From Kluyvera genomosp. 3 (GTDB lineage Bacteria; Pseudomonadota; Gammaproteobacteria; Enterobacterales; Enterobacteriaceae): a DNA stretch of 64,000 nt. The notes under the pieces are model-generated. The model was not told the origin of the DNA. It did not search any database and saw only the letters and a list, made by a program, of their open reading frames with translations. Of the stretch, positions 42,246 to 53,195 are shown piece after piece. Both the position numbers and the translations under genes were made by a program. Numbering within the stretch: the stretch's first letter is position 1; each line of letters opens with the position of its first letter. Location of the stretch: the NCBI GenBank assembly GCA_002211745.1, contig CP022114.1:3814645-3878644 (forward strand), given 5' to 3'.

Positions 42246-42354
42246 CCCCTCACCCTGGCCCTCTCCCCAAAGGGGCGAGGGATCGAACGGTGCAGTGGGT
42301 GGATATGGCGCGGGTTTGCTCCCTCTCCCTTCCAGGGAGAGGGCTGGGGTGAGG
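42246..42354. repeat. Pair of hairpin repeats between roxA and mmuP
   Basis: Copies at 42246-42281 (cccctcaccctggccctctc, then cccaaaggggcgaggg) and 42321-42354 (ccctctcccttccagggagaggg, then ctggggtgagg) face each other. They lie between the start side of mmuP and the stop side of roxA. Confidence 0.8.
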
Positions 42355-42386
42355 ATACAGCGCATACCCTCACCCACCGCGGACGC

Positions 42387-43507
42387 TTACTCGTCGAAGA
42401 ACCAGTATCCTTGGTTAATCAGCGTCGTCAGTTCCGCGACAAACGCCGGATTTCGCAGCGCCTCGCCAAAATGGGTTTTATCCAGTTCGGTATAGCGGCA
42501 CAGCATGTCAGCCGCCTGCGGCTCGCAGGTCTCCAGCTTCTCGCTGTTGATAAAGAAGCACTCACCCACGTTCAGTACCCGCAGCCCGTTGAGGCGGCGA
42601 AGGGTTTCCCCATCTTCCAGCGCAGCAAGCACTTCTTCCGGTTCGAACGGCGGCTCCGCTGGGGCAATATCCAGCTCGTGGCGCGGCGTACTGGCAAAGC
42701 TGCCGAACCACTGTTTGAAATCGTTCGGCTGACGGATCATGTCGATCATCATCATCCGCAGACGCTCCAGCTCGTGCTCTTCCACCTTACCCGCGTGTTC
42801 GCGACAGGTGAGATCCGGGTCGGTGTAGTACTTCTCGCCGAGATCGTTCTCCAGCACGTAGTCGGCGAAGCTGCTGATCAACTCGCGACCGTTCGGACCA
42901 CGGAAGCCGACGGAATAGTTCAGCGTATCTTCATAGGTATACCCATCGTGCGGGAATCCTGGCGGAATGTAGAGGATATCGCCCGGTTCCATTTCCACTT
43001 CAATAATCGGCGTAAACGGCTCAACGTGCAGCAGCGCCGGATGCGGGCAGTGCTGTTTTAACGGCAGCGCGTCGCCCACGCGCCAGCGACGACGGCCCAT
43101 CCCTTGAATAATAAAGACATCATACGGATCGATATGCGGGCCAACGCCGCCGCCCTGCACCGAGAAGGAGATCATCAGATCATCGAGGCGCCAGTCAGGC
43201 AGCACGCGGAACGGGCGCACCAGTTCGGCGGCAGGTTCGTGCCAGTGGTTCACCGCCTGCGCCAGCAGCGACCAGTTCTTCTCCCCAGATGGTCAAAATC
43301 CTCAAACGGGCCGTTGCTCGCCTGCCACTTGCCGTCAACGTGGCTCACCAGACGGCTGTCAACTTCCATCTCCATCGCCAGACCGGCCAGTTCGTCAGGC
43401 GTAATCGGGTCGACAAAATTCGGGAACGCGTTTTTCAGGACCACCGGTTGTTTCTGCCAGTATTTCTCCAGAAACTCCGGCCAGTTAAGGTTGAGTTGAT
43501 AAGCCAT
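42387..43507 (-). CDS. roxA: RoxA (YcfD), ribosomal protein uL16 arginine hydroxylase (one frameshift)
   Basis: JmjC-type 2-oxoglutarate oxygenase that hydroxylates Arg81 of ribosomal protein uL16. Iron-binding HxD is in GPHIDPYD; a downstream His follows in the cupin (GFPHDGYT or LHVEPF region). The C-terminal winged-helix-like part is present. One G is lost at about 43285 (FDHLGEKNWSLLAQAV). Restored length is 373 aa, equal to E. coli. The start at 43507 gives MAYQLNLNWPEFLEKYW. Isolated single gene here. Confidence 0.93.
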
Positions 43508-43694
43508 GTTTTTTATACCATCAGTAGAGGGGTAAGCTCGATTATAAGGAGGGCTGCCCGGGTCCGCTTTGTGATGAATCAATTGCGGATGCACACTGAT
43601 GAATAGAATTCATAACGTCTTACTATTTTGCCTGATTATCCGTTCAGAAAATCAATATATTCTATCGGCCTTTAACACTCCCGAATGGAACAAT

Positions 43695-44898
43695 ATGACT
43701 GGTACTCCGGCGCGGAAGACACCCGCCAAAGGTCAGCATGGCCTGCTTTTTGTTGTCATCCTCAGTGCCTTAATGGCTTTTACCTCGCTCTCAACCGATA
43801 TTTATCTTCCCGCCATGCCGGTGATGGCGCGCGATTTACACGGCAACGTCGAACTCACGATTACCGGTTTTTTAGTCGGTTTTTGCATTGCCCAACTGAT
43901 CTGGGGGCCGCTAAGCGACCGTTTTGGCCGTCGCTTGCCGCTGTTTATCGGCCTGGGACTATTTATCATCGGTTCGATCGGCTGCGCGCTCTCGCGCAAT
44001 ATTGAGCAGATTGTCTTTTGGCGTGTATTCCAGGCGCTGGGGCCTGCACTGGCCCAATGCTGGCGCGTGCGATGATCCGTGACCTATTCAGTCGTACCCG
44101 CGCCGCGCAAATGCTCTCGACGCTGATCCTGATGATGGCCATCGCTCCCATTGCCGGACCGCTACTCGGCGGACAGATCATTGTGTTTGCCAGCTGGCAC
44201 GTCATTTTCTGGCTGCTGGCTGTGATTGGCGTACTGATGTTCTTTACTCTCTTCTGGCTACCGGAAACGCTGCCGGAAGAGAAGCGTGTTAAAGCGTCGC
44301 TGGCGGCGTGTTTAAGAACTACGGCCTGCTGTTAACCAACGTCGCCTTTATGCGCTACACCCTGTGCCTGACCTGCTTTTACGTCGCCGCCTACGCGTTT
44401 ATCGCCGGGTCGCCATTCGTCTATATCAGCTACTTCGGCGTCGATCCGCAGCACTACGGCTGGTTATTCGCGCTGAACGTTGTTGGCGTCATGCTCATGA
44501 GCGTGGTAAACCGCCGAATCGTCCACCGCTATCCGCTGGAGACGCTGCTAAAGATATCGCTGTTGGTGGCGGGCGCGGCGGCAATCGTGTTGGCGATTGC
44601 CGCGCGCTGGCAGATGGGAGGTCTGCTGCTGATCGTGGTGGCAGTGTTCATACTGTTTTCGATGAATGGGATTATCGCCGCCACCTCGACTGCCACCGCG
44701 CTGGACGCCGCACCAAACGTCGCGGGTTCCGCCTCAGCGCTGATTGGCGCATTGCAATACGGTAGCGGGATTATTTCGTCACTGCTGTTGGCGACGCTCA
44801 GCGACGGCACGCCGTGGACCATGGCGTGGATCATGGCGCTGTTTACCCTCGCCAGCACCGCAATAGCCCTGACGACGCGCGCCAGGGCCGTGGCGTAA
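43695..44898 (+). CDS. Bcr/CflA-family drug efflux transporter (two frameshifts)
   Basis: Major facilitator with 12 predicted spans and the motif LSDRFGRRLPLFIG. The Bcr-type first helix SLSTDIYLPAMPVMARDL is clear. Breaks at about 44043 (ctggggcctg for ctgggggcctg, FQALGACTGPMLARAM) and about 44307 (AAVFKNYGLLL). Restored length is about 401 aa. I chose the ATG at 43695 (MTGTPARKTPAKG); an upstream ATG at 43599 would add an unusual 32-residue tail. Proton-coupled export of drugs or metabolites is expected; substrate unknown. Confidence 0.82.
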
Positions 44899-46200
44899 TC
44901 AGGCGCTGACCACGCGATTGCGCCCTGCTGTTTGGCCCGGTACAGCGCCGCATCGCTGCTGCTGATAAGCTCAGCGGCGATGTCCGCGACGCTTTGAATG
45001 CTGCACACCGACAGCGGCGAATCCCAGGTCATCACGCCCAAACTGATGGTCAGCACGCTGCCGATGGGGTTGGTTTCATGCACAATCTCCAGCGCCATTA
45101 CCCGCTCGCGCAGGCGTTCAGCCACTGCCAGCGCGCCTTCCGCGCTGGTGTCCGGCAGTATCACCAGAAACTCTTCGCCGCCGTAGCGGCTCACGCTATC
45201 GCCCGGGCGCAGACCGCCTCTCAACGCGTCTGCCACGGCGCGCAGCACCTGGTCGCCGCCGGGTGACCATAGGTGTCGTTGTAGCGTTTAAAGAAGTCGA
45301 TATCCGCCATGCACAAAGACAGGGGCGAGCCCTCGCGCTGTGCACGGGTAATTTCATAGCTCAGACGGTCATCCATATAACGACGGTTGAACAGGCCGGT
45401 AAGATGGTCGCGTTCGGCATACTGTAATAATGTCTGATTAGCGTGGGCAAGCTGCTGTTCCGCCAGCTTGCGATCGGTGATGTCCATCCACGCCGAAGAA
45501 ATACCCGCCACGTTGCCGCCCGCGTCGTACACCGCCATAGGCTTAATGTAGAAATAGCGACCATAGAGAAACAGCTCTTTGCTGGCAATCTCTTCACCGC
45601 CGTCGAGCAGAATGAAATCCTGCTGGAACAGCAGGTGCCATTCCGGCATCAGCGTTTTGAGCAACTGCCCCACCAGCTTTTCCTCTGGCTGCCCAGCAGC
45701 TCACCCATCGCCTTGTTCGCTTTCGTTAACATGCCGTGACGATCAATCACGCACAGCGCCAGCGGCGTGTTCTGGTAGATGGATTCCAACTGCAACACCC
45801 GCTCGCCGAGCTGGGAGATATCGCGATCGGTACCGCGATAGCCGGTCAGTTGGCCGTTTTCATCAAACAGCGGAATACCGCTGGTTTCGAGGATCACCGC
45901 CCGACCGTCTGCCCGCAGGTTGCGGTTAATCAGGCCCGAGAAGGGTTTGTGCGATGAGAGCACATCGCGGAAGGTGCTCTCCAGCCGTTCGGCCTCGCCC
46001 GGCACCATAAAATCAAACGGCGTACGGCCCAGCACCTCTTCGGCCGAGTAGCCGAGCAGGCGCATCACCACTTCTGAGGACCAGACGTAGCGCCCCTGCG
46101 TATCCACTTCCCACACCCAATCGGTGTTATGGTTGAGGAGATCGGCCAGCCTGCCGGAATCCATCGGGTCTTTCTGTACGAACGGCTTCTCCATTGTCAT
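44899..46200 (-). CDS. PAS-PAS-GGDEF diguanylate cyclase (three frameshifts)
   Basis: Two PAS domains (residues about 15-130, WVWEVDTQGRYVWSS, and 135-260, ending in DITDRK) then a GGDEF domain. The signature is GGEEF, a catalytically competent form, and an RPGD inhibitory I-site lies five residues upstream. No transmembrane span, so a cytosolic sensor. Breaks at about 45690, 45264 and 44925. Restored length is about 434 aa. AAGGAG lies 7 nt before the ATG at 46200. Its stop abuts the efflux gene's stop with no gap. Confidence 0.88.
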
Positions 46201-46355
46201 TCACCCTCTCCTTTGGTGCGATCGGCCTGACTAAGTGGTGCTTTTTTAACCACTTCATCAACCAAAACAAAATGACCTGTTATTTAATAGCCCGGAAGGC
46301 TTTGACGATTTGTGCGGCTGCACTATTTTATACCAAAGATAAAGGAGCCGTGCTC

Positions 46356-46580
46356 GTGATTGCAATTCAATATTTGTGTCCAAAATGTGCCGGTGTTACT
46401 GAAATAACCGACATTGAAAAAATAAAAAACGCGGAAGATCAATATCCGTTAACCTGTCACGCTTGTGGCGCGCCTTTCAGTAAAGACGCGCTTATCAAAT
46501 TCGCCCGTCAAAAAGCCGAAGAAATGATTAACGAAGCCTTATTTCAATTAAAAAACTCGTCGTCTCAAGGAAATAAATAA
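46356..46580 (+). CDS. Small zinc-ribbon-like protein (74 aa)
   Basis: Two CxxC pairs (CPKCAG near the N-terminus and CHACGAP in the middle), then a charged helical tail (KFARQKAEEMINEALFQL). The start is the GTG at 46356, 8 nt after AAAGGAG; an alternative GTG lies at 46350. It resembles the uncharacterised 'ECs_2282 family' of putative zinc-binding proteins. Function unknown. AT-rich compared with neighbours. Confidence 0.7.
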   Translation: MIAIQYLCPKCAGVTEITDIEKIKNAEDQYPLTCHACGAPFSKDALIKFARQKAEEMINEALFQLKNSSSQGNK

Positions 46581-46778
46581 CCCGATAAATTTTTCCTCTG
46601 TTATCACAGGAAAATATTAGACCCCATCCCTGTAGCCCTATTTATTTATTTTCCTTCATTTTCCCTAATCTATTTTTTGGTCCGTATTCAGAGCCTTACG
46701 CGCACAGAAGTGATAGCGCAAAAAATCGACGTTTGCTAACGTGGTTTCTCCATTCACTACGGCAAGGAGAGACACATC

Positions 46779-47522
46779 GTGTCACAGCCGCTGATTACTG
46801 CCCTCATTCCCGGAACCGGGTTTCCTGGACTCGACGACTACCGCAGCCGTCAGGCCGCTTTCTATAGCGATGACTACGGTCAACGCGCCCGCTATCGCCA
46901 GCACAACGCGGCCCTGCTTCAGCAGAACCGGAGCCCGCAGGTCGTTTTCTTCGGTGACTCCATTACCGACGGCTGGGATTTAGCGCAGAGCTTTCCGGGA
47001 AAAAACTACCTCAACCGCGGTATTGGTGGGCAAACCACCGCGCAGATGCTGGTGCGCTTTCGCCAGGACGTGCTAAACCTGCGCCCGCAGGCGGTGGTGA
47101 TCCTCGCTGGCACCAACGACATCGCGGGCAATACCGGTCCGGTGAGCAATCTGGAAATTGAAGAGAACATCATGACGTTCGCCGAGCTGGCCACGCTACA
47201 CGGTATTCAGGTGGTGATATCGTCCGTGCTTCCGGTCCATGATGCGAATCCTGACTCGCAGGATCTCTACGCCCAGCGTCCGCGCGAGCGCCTTATCGCG
47301 CTGAATCACTGGCTGAAAAGCTGGAGCGCGACACAAGGCTTTGTCTGGCTGGATTACGCTACGCCAATGACGGACGCATGCGGCAAACTGATTACCCGCT
47401 ACTCCGATGATGGTCTGCATCCCAACGCGGAAGGCTATCGCGTGATGGCCCCACTGGCGGAAAATGCCGTTCAGGCGGCACTGTCGAAGGGAGATGGGGA
47501 CTCTCCTTCCGGCTCACGATGA
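46779..47522 (+). CDS. SGNH/GDSL-family hydrolase
   Basis: Intact, 247 aa. The four SGNH blocks are visible: GDSITDGW (Ser), GIGGQTT (Gly), GTNDIAG (Asn) and DGLHPN (Asp-x-x-His). This is the set of platelet-activating-factor-acetylhydrolase-like and acetyl-esterase-like GDSL enzymes. No signal peptide. GTG start at 46779 after AAGGAGAG. Possibly an esterase for acetylated sugars or lysophospholipids; substrate unknown. Confidence 0.85.
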   Translation: MSQPLITALIPGTGFPGLDDYRSRQAAFYSDDYGQRARYRQHNAALLQQNRSPQVVFFGDSITDGWDLAQSFPGKNYLNRGIGGQTTAQMLVRFRQDVLNLRPQAVVILAGTNDIAGNTGPVSNLEIEENIMTFAELATLHGIQVVISSVLPVHDANPDSQDLYAQRPRERLIALNHWLKSWSATQGFVWLDYATPMTDACGKLITRYSDDGLHPNAEGYRVMAPLAENAVQAALSKGDGDSPSGSR

Positions 47523-47537
47523 TTCATTGGCGCTGCG

Positions 47538-47572
47538 GCCATCGGGCAATCGATCCTGACCTGCCCGATGGC
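47538..47572. terminator. Bidirectional terminator between the SGNH hydrolase and hpaC
   Basis: GCCATCGGGCA-N13-TGCCCGATGGC, a perfect 11-bp stem between convergent genes. It ends the hpa operon on the minus strand and the hydrolase gene on the plus strand. Confidence 0.8.
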
Positions 47573-47592
47573 ATTTAGGTAGTGAAGAAGGC

Positions 47593-48108
47593 TTAAGCCA
47601 GCGCTTCGGCCTCCATCATCACCGGATGAAAACGGCGTTTGAAATAGATAAGCCCGTGCCCCTCTTCTTCCGCCAACGCGATATGCTGAACCTCCACCAG
47701 ATAGACCAGATGGCTACCGATAGTCTGCACCTGGCGTATCTCGCCTTCCAGACATGCCAGTGCCGCCTTTAGCACCGGCTGCCCCAACGCGCCGCACTGC
47801 CAGCCTGCGAGATTAAAGCGCTCGTCCATCGCCATACCGGTCATGCCGGCAAAGTGACGCGCCATGATCTCCTGTTCATGGCTGAGCACGTTGATGCACA
47901 GCTTACCGTTGCCCTGGAACACCGGGTTCATGGCGCTGTTGGCGTTGATACACACCATCACCGATGGCGGCGTATCCGTCACCGAACAGACGGCGGTAGC
48001 GGTGATCCCGCAGCGACCCGCTTCCCCTTCGGTGGTGACGACGTTAACGGCGGCCGACAGGCTGGCCATGGCATCGCGAAAACGCAGACGTTGTTCATCT
48101 AATTGCAT
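47593..48108 (-). CDS. hpaC: HpaC, flavin reductase of 4-hydroxyphenylacetate 3-monooxygenase
   Basis: NAD(P)H:FAD oxidoreductase that supplies FADH2 to HpaB. Flavin-reductase-like fold with the FMN/FAD region TTEGEAGRCGITATAVCS. Intact, 171 aa. It starts 19 bp after hpaB. Last gene of the hpa cluster. Confidence 0.96.
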   Translation of the reverse strand: MQLDEQRLRFRDAMASLSAAVNVVTTEGEAGRCGITATAVCSVTDTPPSVMVCINANSAMNPVFQGNGKLCINVLSHEQEIMARHFAGMTGMAMDERFNLAGWQCGALGQPVLKAALACLEGEIRQVQTIGSHLVYLVEVQHIALAEEEGHGLIYFKRRFHPVMMEAEALA

Positions 48109-48127
48109 TGTGACCTCCCGCTGCCAA

Positions 48128-49688
48128 TTACTTCAGCAGCTTATCCAGCAGATTAATATCAGCGTTGTTGTGCAGGTGTGGCACCGTCCAGCCGTTCTGG
48201 TCGTATTCAGACAGGCAGCGATCGACCATCGCCATCATTTTGTCCATGTTGCCGGAGGTCTGGGCCTGGCGCAGACACTGCAGGCGGATCTCATCCTGGC
48301 TACCGGAGTAGTTAATTTCATACAGCTCGTGACGGCCGCCGAACTCGCTGCCGATGGCATCCCACATCAGTTTTAAGATCTTGATGCGCTCCACGTGATC
48401 CATGCCGTTGGAGCCGCGCACGTATTTCGCCAGATATCGATCAATCTGCGGATTGTTCAGATCGCGGGCGCTCGACGGCAGGTAGATCAGGCCGCTGGTC
48501 ACGTTACGTTCGATAATATTTTTGATTTTGGCGTAGGCCATCGGCGCCATCACGCGGTAGGTTTGCAGCGCCGCGTGATCCGGCAGGTACGCGCCGTTGA
48601 CCCACGGGGTCGCTTCAGAACACATGGAGTCGCTCAGCGCCCAGAACATGTTGCGCCATGCCACCACTTCGCCGAGATCCGCCTGCACGCCGCGGAACTC
48701 AGAAGTACCGGTGCACTCCAGCGATTTCTTCAGCAGGCCGGTAATAAAGTCGAGCTTCACCGCCAGACGCACGCACGCCTGTAATGGGTACATACGGGCA
48801 AAACCACCTTCCATCGTCCAGCGACGGCAGCGATCGAAATCGCGGTAGATCAGGACGTTTTCCCAGGGATCAGCACGTTATCCATCACCAGAATCGCATC
48901 GTTCTCGTCAAAGCGGCTGGAGAGCGGATAGTCGTACGGAGAGCCAGTTGCGCCCGCCACCATCTCGTAGGAGGCGCGAGAAATCAGCTTCACGCCCTCG
49001 GCATCCATCGGTGCGACGAACATCAGCGCGAAGTCCGGGTTTTCGCCCATCACCTGCGCGGAGCCGAAGCCGATCATGTTGTAATGGGTCAGCGCCGAGT
49101 TGGTCGCCACCACCTTCGCGCCGCTCACAATAATCCCGGCGTCGGTCTCTTTTTCCAGCTTGATGTAAACGTCTTTCACTTCATCAGCCGGTTTGTGGCG
49201 GTCGATGGGCGGGTTAACGATCGCGTGGTTGAAGTACAGACCGGTTTCCTGAATGCGCGAGTACCAGTGGCGGGCGTTCTGCTCAAACTGGCCGTAGAAC
49301 GCCGGGTTCGCCCCAACGCGCTGCCGAAGGCCGCTTTGTAGTCCGGAGTTCGCCCCATCCAACCGTAGGAGAGACGTGACCACTCGGCGATGGCGTCGCG
49401 CTGCTGACGCAGGTCGTCGGCGCTTTTCGCCACGCGGAAGAATTTATGGGTGTAGCCGCCGCTGCCGGTATCGGTGCTCCAGCACAGCTTGTCCTGCATT
49501 TCCGGCTTGTGCAGCGCATCGTACAGCTGGCCGACAGAGGCTGCCGCGTTGCGGAAGGCGGGATGGGTAGTGACATCCTTGACGCGCTCGCCGTAGATAT
49601 AGATCTCACGGCCATCCTGCAGGCTTTTCAGGTACTCTTCACCGGTTAACGGGCGTTTGGTGTCTGCGCGGAAATCTTCAGGTTTCAT
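48128..49688 (-). CDS. hpaB: HpaB, 4-hydroxyphenylacetate 3-monooxygenase oxygenase component (two frameshifts)
   Basis: FADH2-dependent hydroxylase converting 4-hydroxyphenylacetate to 3,4-dihydroxyphenylacetate. Start [19 protein letters not shown]. Breaks at about 49318 ([15 protein letters not shown]) and about 48868 ([14 protein letters not shown]). Restored length is 520 aa, exactly the E. coli W value. It is co-transcribed with hpaC and preceded by a 321-bp gap after hpaA. Confidence 0.96.
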
Positions 49689-50009
49689 TCGGGTACACTC
49701 CAGTATTCATCGGATTTGTTAAATTTATGTTTTGTTCTTGTTTCGTAATTGAAGCGTTTAAAACGCAGACGGTGAAGAGACTTTTGGGTCAACGGCTGGT
49801 ACTTTTCGGGCGGGGGCGGTTCTGTGATCTGGGTAGGGTTTGGTGTCATTCCCGGCGGCGCTTCGCTTGGCCGGGCTACGTAGTGTTTGGTGCGCGGTTA
49901 CCCCTCACCCCGGCCCTCTCCCCAAAGGGGCGAGGGAGAAAACCCGACATGCACGCTGCACGGTCGGTCCCCTCTCCCCTATGGGGAGAGGGTTAGGGTG
50001 AGGGGGAAC
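49689..50009. promoter_or_regulatory. hpaA-hpaB intergenic region: hpaBC promoter with REP and hairpin repeats
   Basis: 321 bp without a gene. It should carry the HpaA-activated hpaBC promoter, probably in 49689-49790. It also contains one REP unit (49851-49880, cccggcggcgcttcgcttgg then ccggg) and two facing hairpin repeats (49901-49937 and 49969-50006), which probably also end the hpaA transcript. Confidence 0.7.
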
Positions 50010-50899
50010 CTACGACACCGGGACTTTCTGCGCGCGAAACGCGCTCGGCGAACACCCCACTAAGCGATTAAAAAAGCGCGCAAAATAGGCCGGGTCCTTA
50101 AAGCCAAGCTGCCAGGCAATCTCGCTCACCGCGCTGTCGGAAAACAGCAGCAGACGCTTGGCCTCACGCAGCTGTCTGTCAAAAATCAGCCTTTTCGGCG
50201 GGCGATTAGCGAAGCGGCGGCAGATATCCGTTAGCCTGGATTCGGTCAGGTGCAGCTCGCTGGCGTAGTCCGGCACCGTCCAGTGGCGGTGATAGTGGCT
50301 ATCAATCATCTGATTAAAGCGCTGGAACAGCTTCAGTTCGCCGCGCACGCCGCTGGCTGCGTGGTCGTCGAGCGGCGCGTTGCGCAGCAGCAACGTGAAC
50401 ACCGCTTGTGCCAGCAACACCAGGGTATGCTCGCGCCCCGGCAGCTCAGAGGTCGACTCGCGCTGAATCAGCCGCCAGTAGTGCGCCAGCGCCGCCAGTT
50501 CGTCGGGTTTGTCCGCCAGCGACAGGCACATTCCCGGCAGGCCGAACGCCTCACGGGTGCCGGGTATAGCACCTCCAGCAGCGGCCAGATCAACTCTTCC
50601 CGCACCGTCAACACGTGACCGTCGCTGTCCGACTCGGTGATAAAGGCGTGCGGAACCGACGGCGGGGTCAGCACAAACAGCGGTGCCTGCACCGAGTAGC
50701 GGTGATCGTCGAGCTGCAGCTCAATCTGCCCGGTATCGAGAAAGTGCATCTGGAAGAACTGATCGTGTCGATGCGCCTGCATATCACGGCCAAAAAACTC
50801 CGCCATGCGGGCAAACGACTGATAGTGCACATCCCTGGTGCCCAGACTCTCTTCATACTCGGTACTGATGTCGATATTGGTAATCACACGCTGGCACAT
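50010..50899 (-). CDS. hpaA: HpaA, AraC-family activator of hpaBC (one frameshift)
   Basis: XylS/AraC-type regulator that activates hpaBC in response to hydroxyphenylacetate. N-terminal cupin-like sensor (QAHRHDQFFQMHFLDTGQ), C-terminal double helix-turn-helix (DYASELHLTESRLTDICRRF and VSEIAWQLGFKDPAYFARFF). One G lost at about 50568 (LYPGTREAFGLPG). Restored length is 296 aa, as in E. coli W. 12 bp after hpaX. Confidence 0.94.
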
Positions 50900-50911
50900 A
50901 ACGTCGGCTCC

Positions 50912-52286
50912 TTACGGCGTGGCGCGTGGGCGGGAAGATTTCATCGGTATCACCCAGATAATGGCCGCCCCAGCACCAGCAGCGCCGCGACAAACCATAA
51001 TCCGCTGTTAAAGCTGCCGGTCACATCTTTCAGCCAGCCAATCATAAACGGACTCAGCGCCGACCCAATGTTGCCCGTGGCGTTGATCACCGCGATGCCG
51101 ATCGCCCTGGCGCGCAGGCTGATGGATTGATCCGGCGTGGTCCAGAAAATCGCCATCGCGCTAAACGATCCGGTCGAGGCCATCACGATCCCCAGCAGTT
51201 GGATCAGGCTATGGTTGGTCGCCGAGGCCAGCAACCAACCGGCGGCGGCAAACAGAAACGGCAGCGCCGTGTGGTGCTTACGCTCCTGGTACTTGTCCGA
51301 ATGGCGGCTCCAGTAGATCATGCCAAGAATGGTACAAATCTGCGGGATTGCCGCCAGCAGGCCGATGGTGATGTTGCTACTGCCTTCGTTAAAGCTCTTG
51401 AGGATTTGCGGTGTCCAGATACTGATGGCGCTGAGCGTATTCGTCAGGCAAAAGTAGGCCAGCGTGTACATCAGGACGATCGGCGTAAACACTTCGCGCC
51501 ACAGGCTGCGCTGCTGCATCGCGGTATGGCTAATCGCCCCTTCCGGCTGCACCAGCGTCAGGCGATCGTTATCCATCATTTCCTGTAAGCACTTTTTATC
51601 CTCGTCGGTCAGCCATTTGGCCTTCGCCGGGGAGTCGTCGAGCCAGTACCAGACCATCACGCCGAGCAGCACCGCCGGGAATCCTTCCAGCAGGAACAGC
51701 CACTGCCAGCCGTGCATATTCAGCAGACCGTCCATCGACAGAATATAGCCTGAGACAATCGAGCCCAGCGCGGTGGTTACCGGCATGGCAATCATAAACA
51801 GGGCGTTAGCGCGGGCGCGGAAAAACGCCGGGAACCAGTAGGTTAAGTACAGCAGAATCCCCGGCAGGAATCCGGCTTCGGTGATGCCCACCAGCATGCG
51901 CAGCACGTAGAGGCTTTTCGGCCCGACGGCGAACATGGTGGCAGTGGAGGCGATACCCCACAGCACCATAATGGTGGCAATCCAGCGCCGCGCGCCAACA
52001 ATGCTCAGCATAATGTTGCTGGGAATGCCGAAAATCACGTAGGTGGCGTAGAACAGCGTGGTGGCGAGGCCGAACATGGTGGCGTTGAGGCCGAGATCCG
52101 CCCCATCGTCAGCCCGGCAAAGCCGATATTGATACGATCTAAGAATGAGAAGATAAACAGCACGAACAAAAACAGAACCAGACGACGAAACAGTTTGTTG
52201 ATAACCGATTGTTGGCCTGCCGTCAGCCGCTTGTGCTGGTCGGCCGGGTTGAGTTGCTCCGGAATTGCAGGTGATGTGTCGCTCAT
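50912..52286 (-). CDS. hpaX: HpaX, 4-hydroxyphenylacetate permease (two frameshifts)
   Basis: MFS anion:cation symporter importing hydroxyphenylacetates. About 12 TM spans; family motif DRINIGFAGLTMG. Breaks at about 52103 (TMGADLGLNATMFG) and about 50968 (LVLGAAIIWVIPMK). Restored length is 458 aa, exactly the E. coli value. ATG at 52286 with an AGGAAAGG ribosome site. Confidence 0.94.
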
Positions 52287-52332
52287 TGTCCTTTCCTCTG
52301 ATGGGAATTTGCGTAGGGTGAAGCAGTGTTGT

Positions 52333-52362
52333 TGCCCGGCGCGCTGCGCTTTCCGGGCCGAC
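52333..52362. repeat. REP unit between hpaX and hpaI
   Basis: gcccggcgcgctgcgctttccgggc, a single palindromic unit inside the hpa operon, in the 102-bp gap between the two genes. Confidence 0.65.
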
Positions 52363-52388
52363 ATGTCGATGGGTCTCCCCGGCACGCG

Positions 52389-53183
52389 TTAATACACGCC
52401 GGACGACCCGAGCGAGGTTTTCTCCGCGCCAAAGCGTGCCGCCAACGCCTCCGCGCCGCGCGCCAGCAGGGTGGTATCGACGCCGACGGCGACAAACAGC
52501 GCCCCCAGCTCCAGATAACGTTTCGCCAGCTGTTCATTCGCCATCAGAATGCCCGGCGCTTTTCCCGCCGCACGAATCTGCACGATGGCCTGTTCAATCG
52601 CCGCCTGCACTTCCGGGTGCTGCGGATTGCCGGCAAAGCCCATATCAGCGCTGAGGTCCGCCGGGCCGATAAACACGCCGTCCACGCCGTCAACATCGAG
52701 GATCTGCGCCAGATTATTCAGCGCTTCACGGGTTTCAATCTGCACCAGCACGCACATGGCATCGTTGGCCTGGTGGAGATAATCCGGAATGCGGTTCCAG
52801 CGTGACGCCCGCGCCAGCGCGCTGCCCACGCCGCGAATACCCTGCGGCGGATAGCGGGTTGCGGACACGGCGGCTCGCGCTTCGTCGGCGTTTTGCACCA
52901 TCGGCACCAGCAGCGTTTGCGTGCCAACGTCCAACAGTTGCTTAATCTGCACCGCGTCATTCCACGACGGACGCACCACCGGCTGGCTTGGATAAGGCGC
53001 GATCGCCTGTAGTTGGGTCAGCACGGTCTGGACGTTGTTCGGCGCGTGTTCGCCATCAATCAGCAACCAGTCAAACCCAGCGCCCGCCAGCAGCTCGGCG
53101 CTGTAGCTGCTGGAGAGCCCGAGCCACAGGCCAATCTGCGGCTGGCCTGCTTTCAGCGCGTCTTTGAAGCTGTTCTTCATCAT
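52389..53183 (-). CDS. hpaI: HpaI, 4-hydroxy-2-oxoheptanedioate aldolase
   Basis: Class II (metal-dependent) aldolase that cleaves 4-hydroxy-2-oxoheptane-1,7-dioate to pyruvate and succinic semialdehyde, the last step of the pathway. Motifs [17 protein letters not shown] and [12 protein letters not shown] (metal and substrate binding). Intact, 264 aa. Two tandem ATGs at 53183 and 53180; the first has better spacing from AGGA. Confidence 0.96.
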   Translation of the reverse strand: MMKNSFKDALKAGQPQIGLWLGLSSSYSAELLAGAGFDWLLIDGEHAPNNVQTVLTQLQAIAPYPSQPVVRPSWNDAVQIKQLLDVGTQTLLVPMVQNADEARAAVSATRYPPQGIRGVGSALARASRWNRIPDYLHQANDAMCVLVQIETREALNNLAQILDVDGVDGVFIGPADLSADMGFAGNPQHPEVQAAIEQAIVQIRAAGKAPGILMANEQLAKRYLELGALFVAVGVDTTLLARGAEALAARFGAEKTSLGSSGVY

Positions 53184-53195
53184 CGTCTTTTCCTT

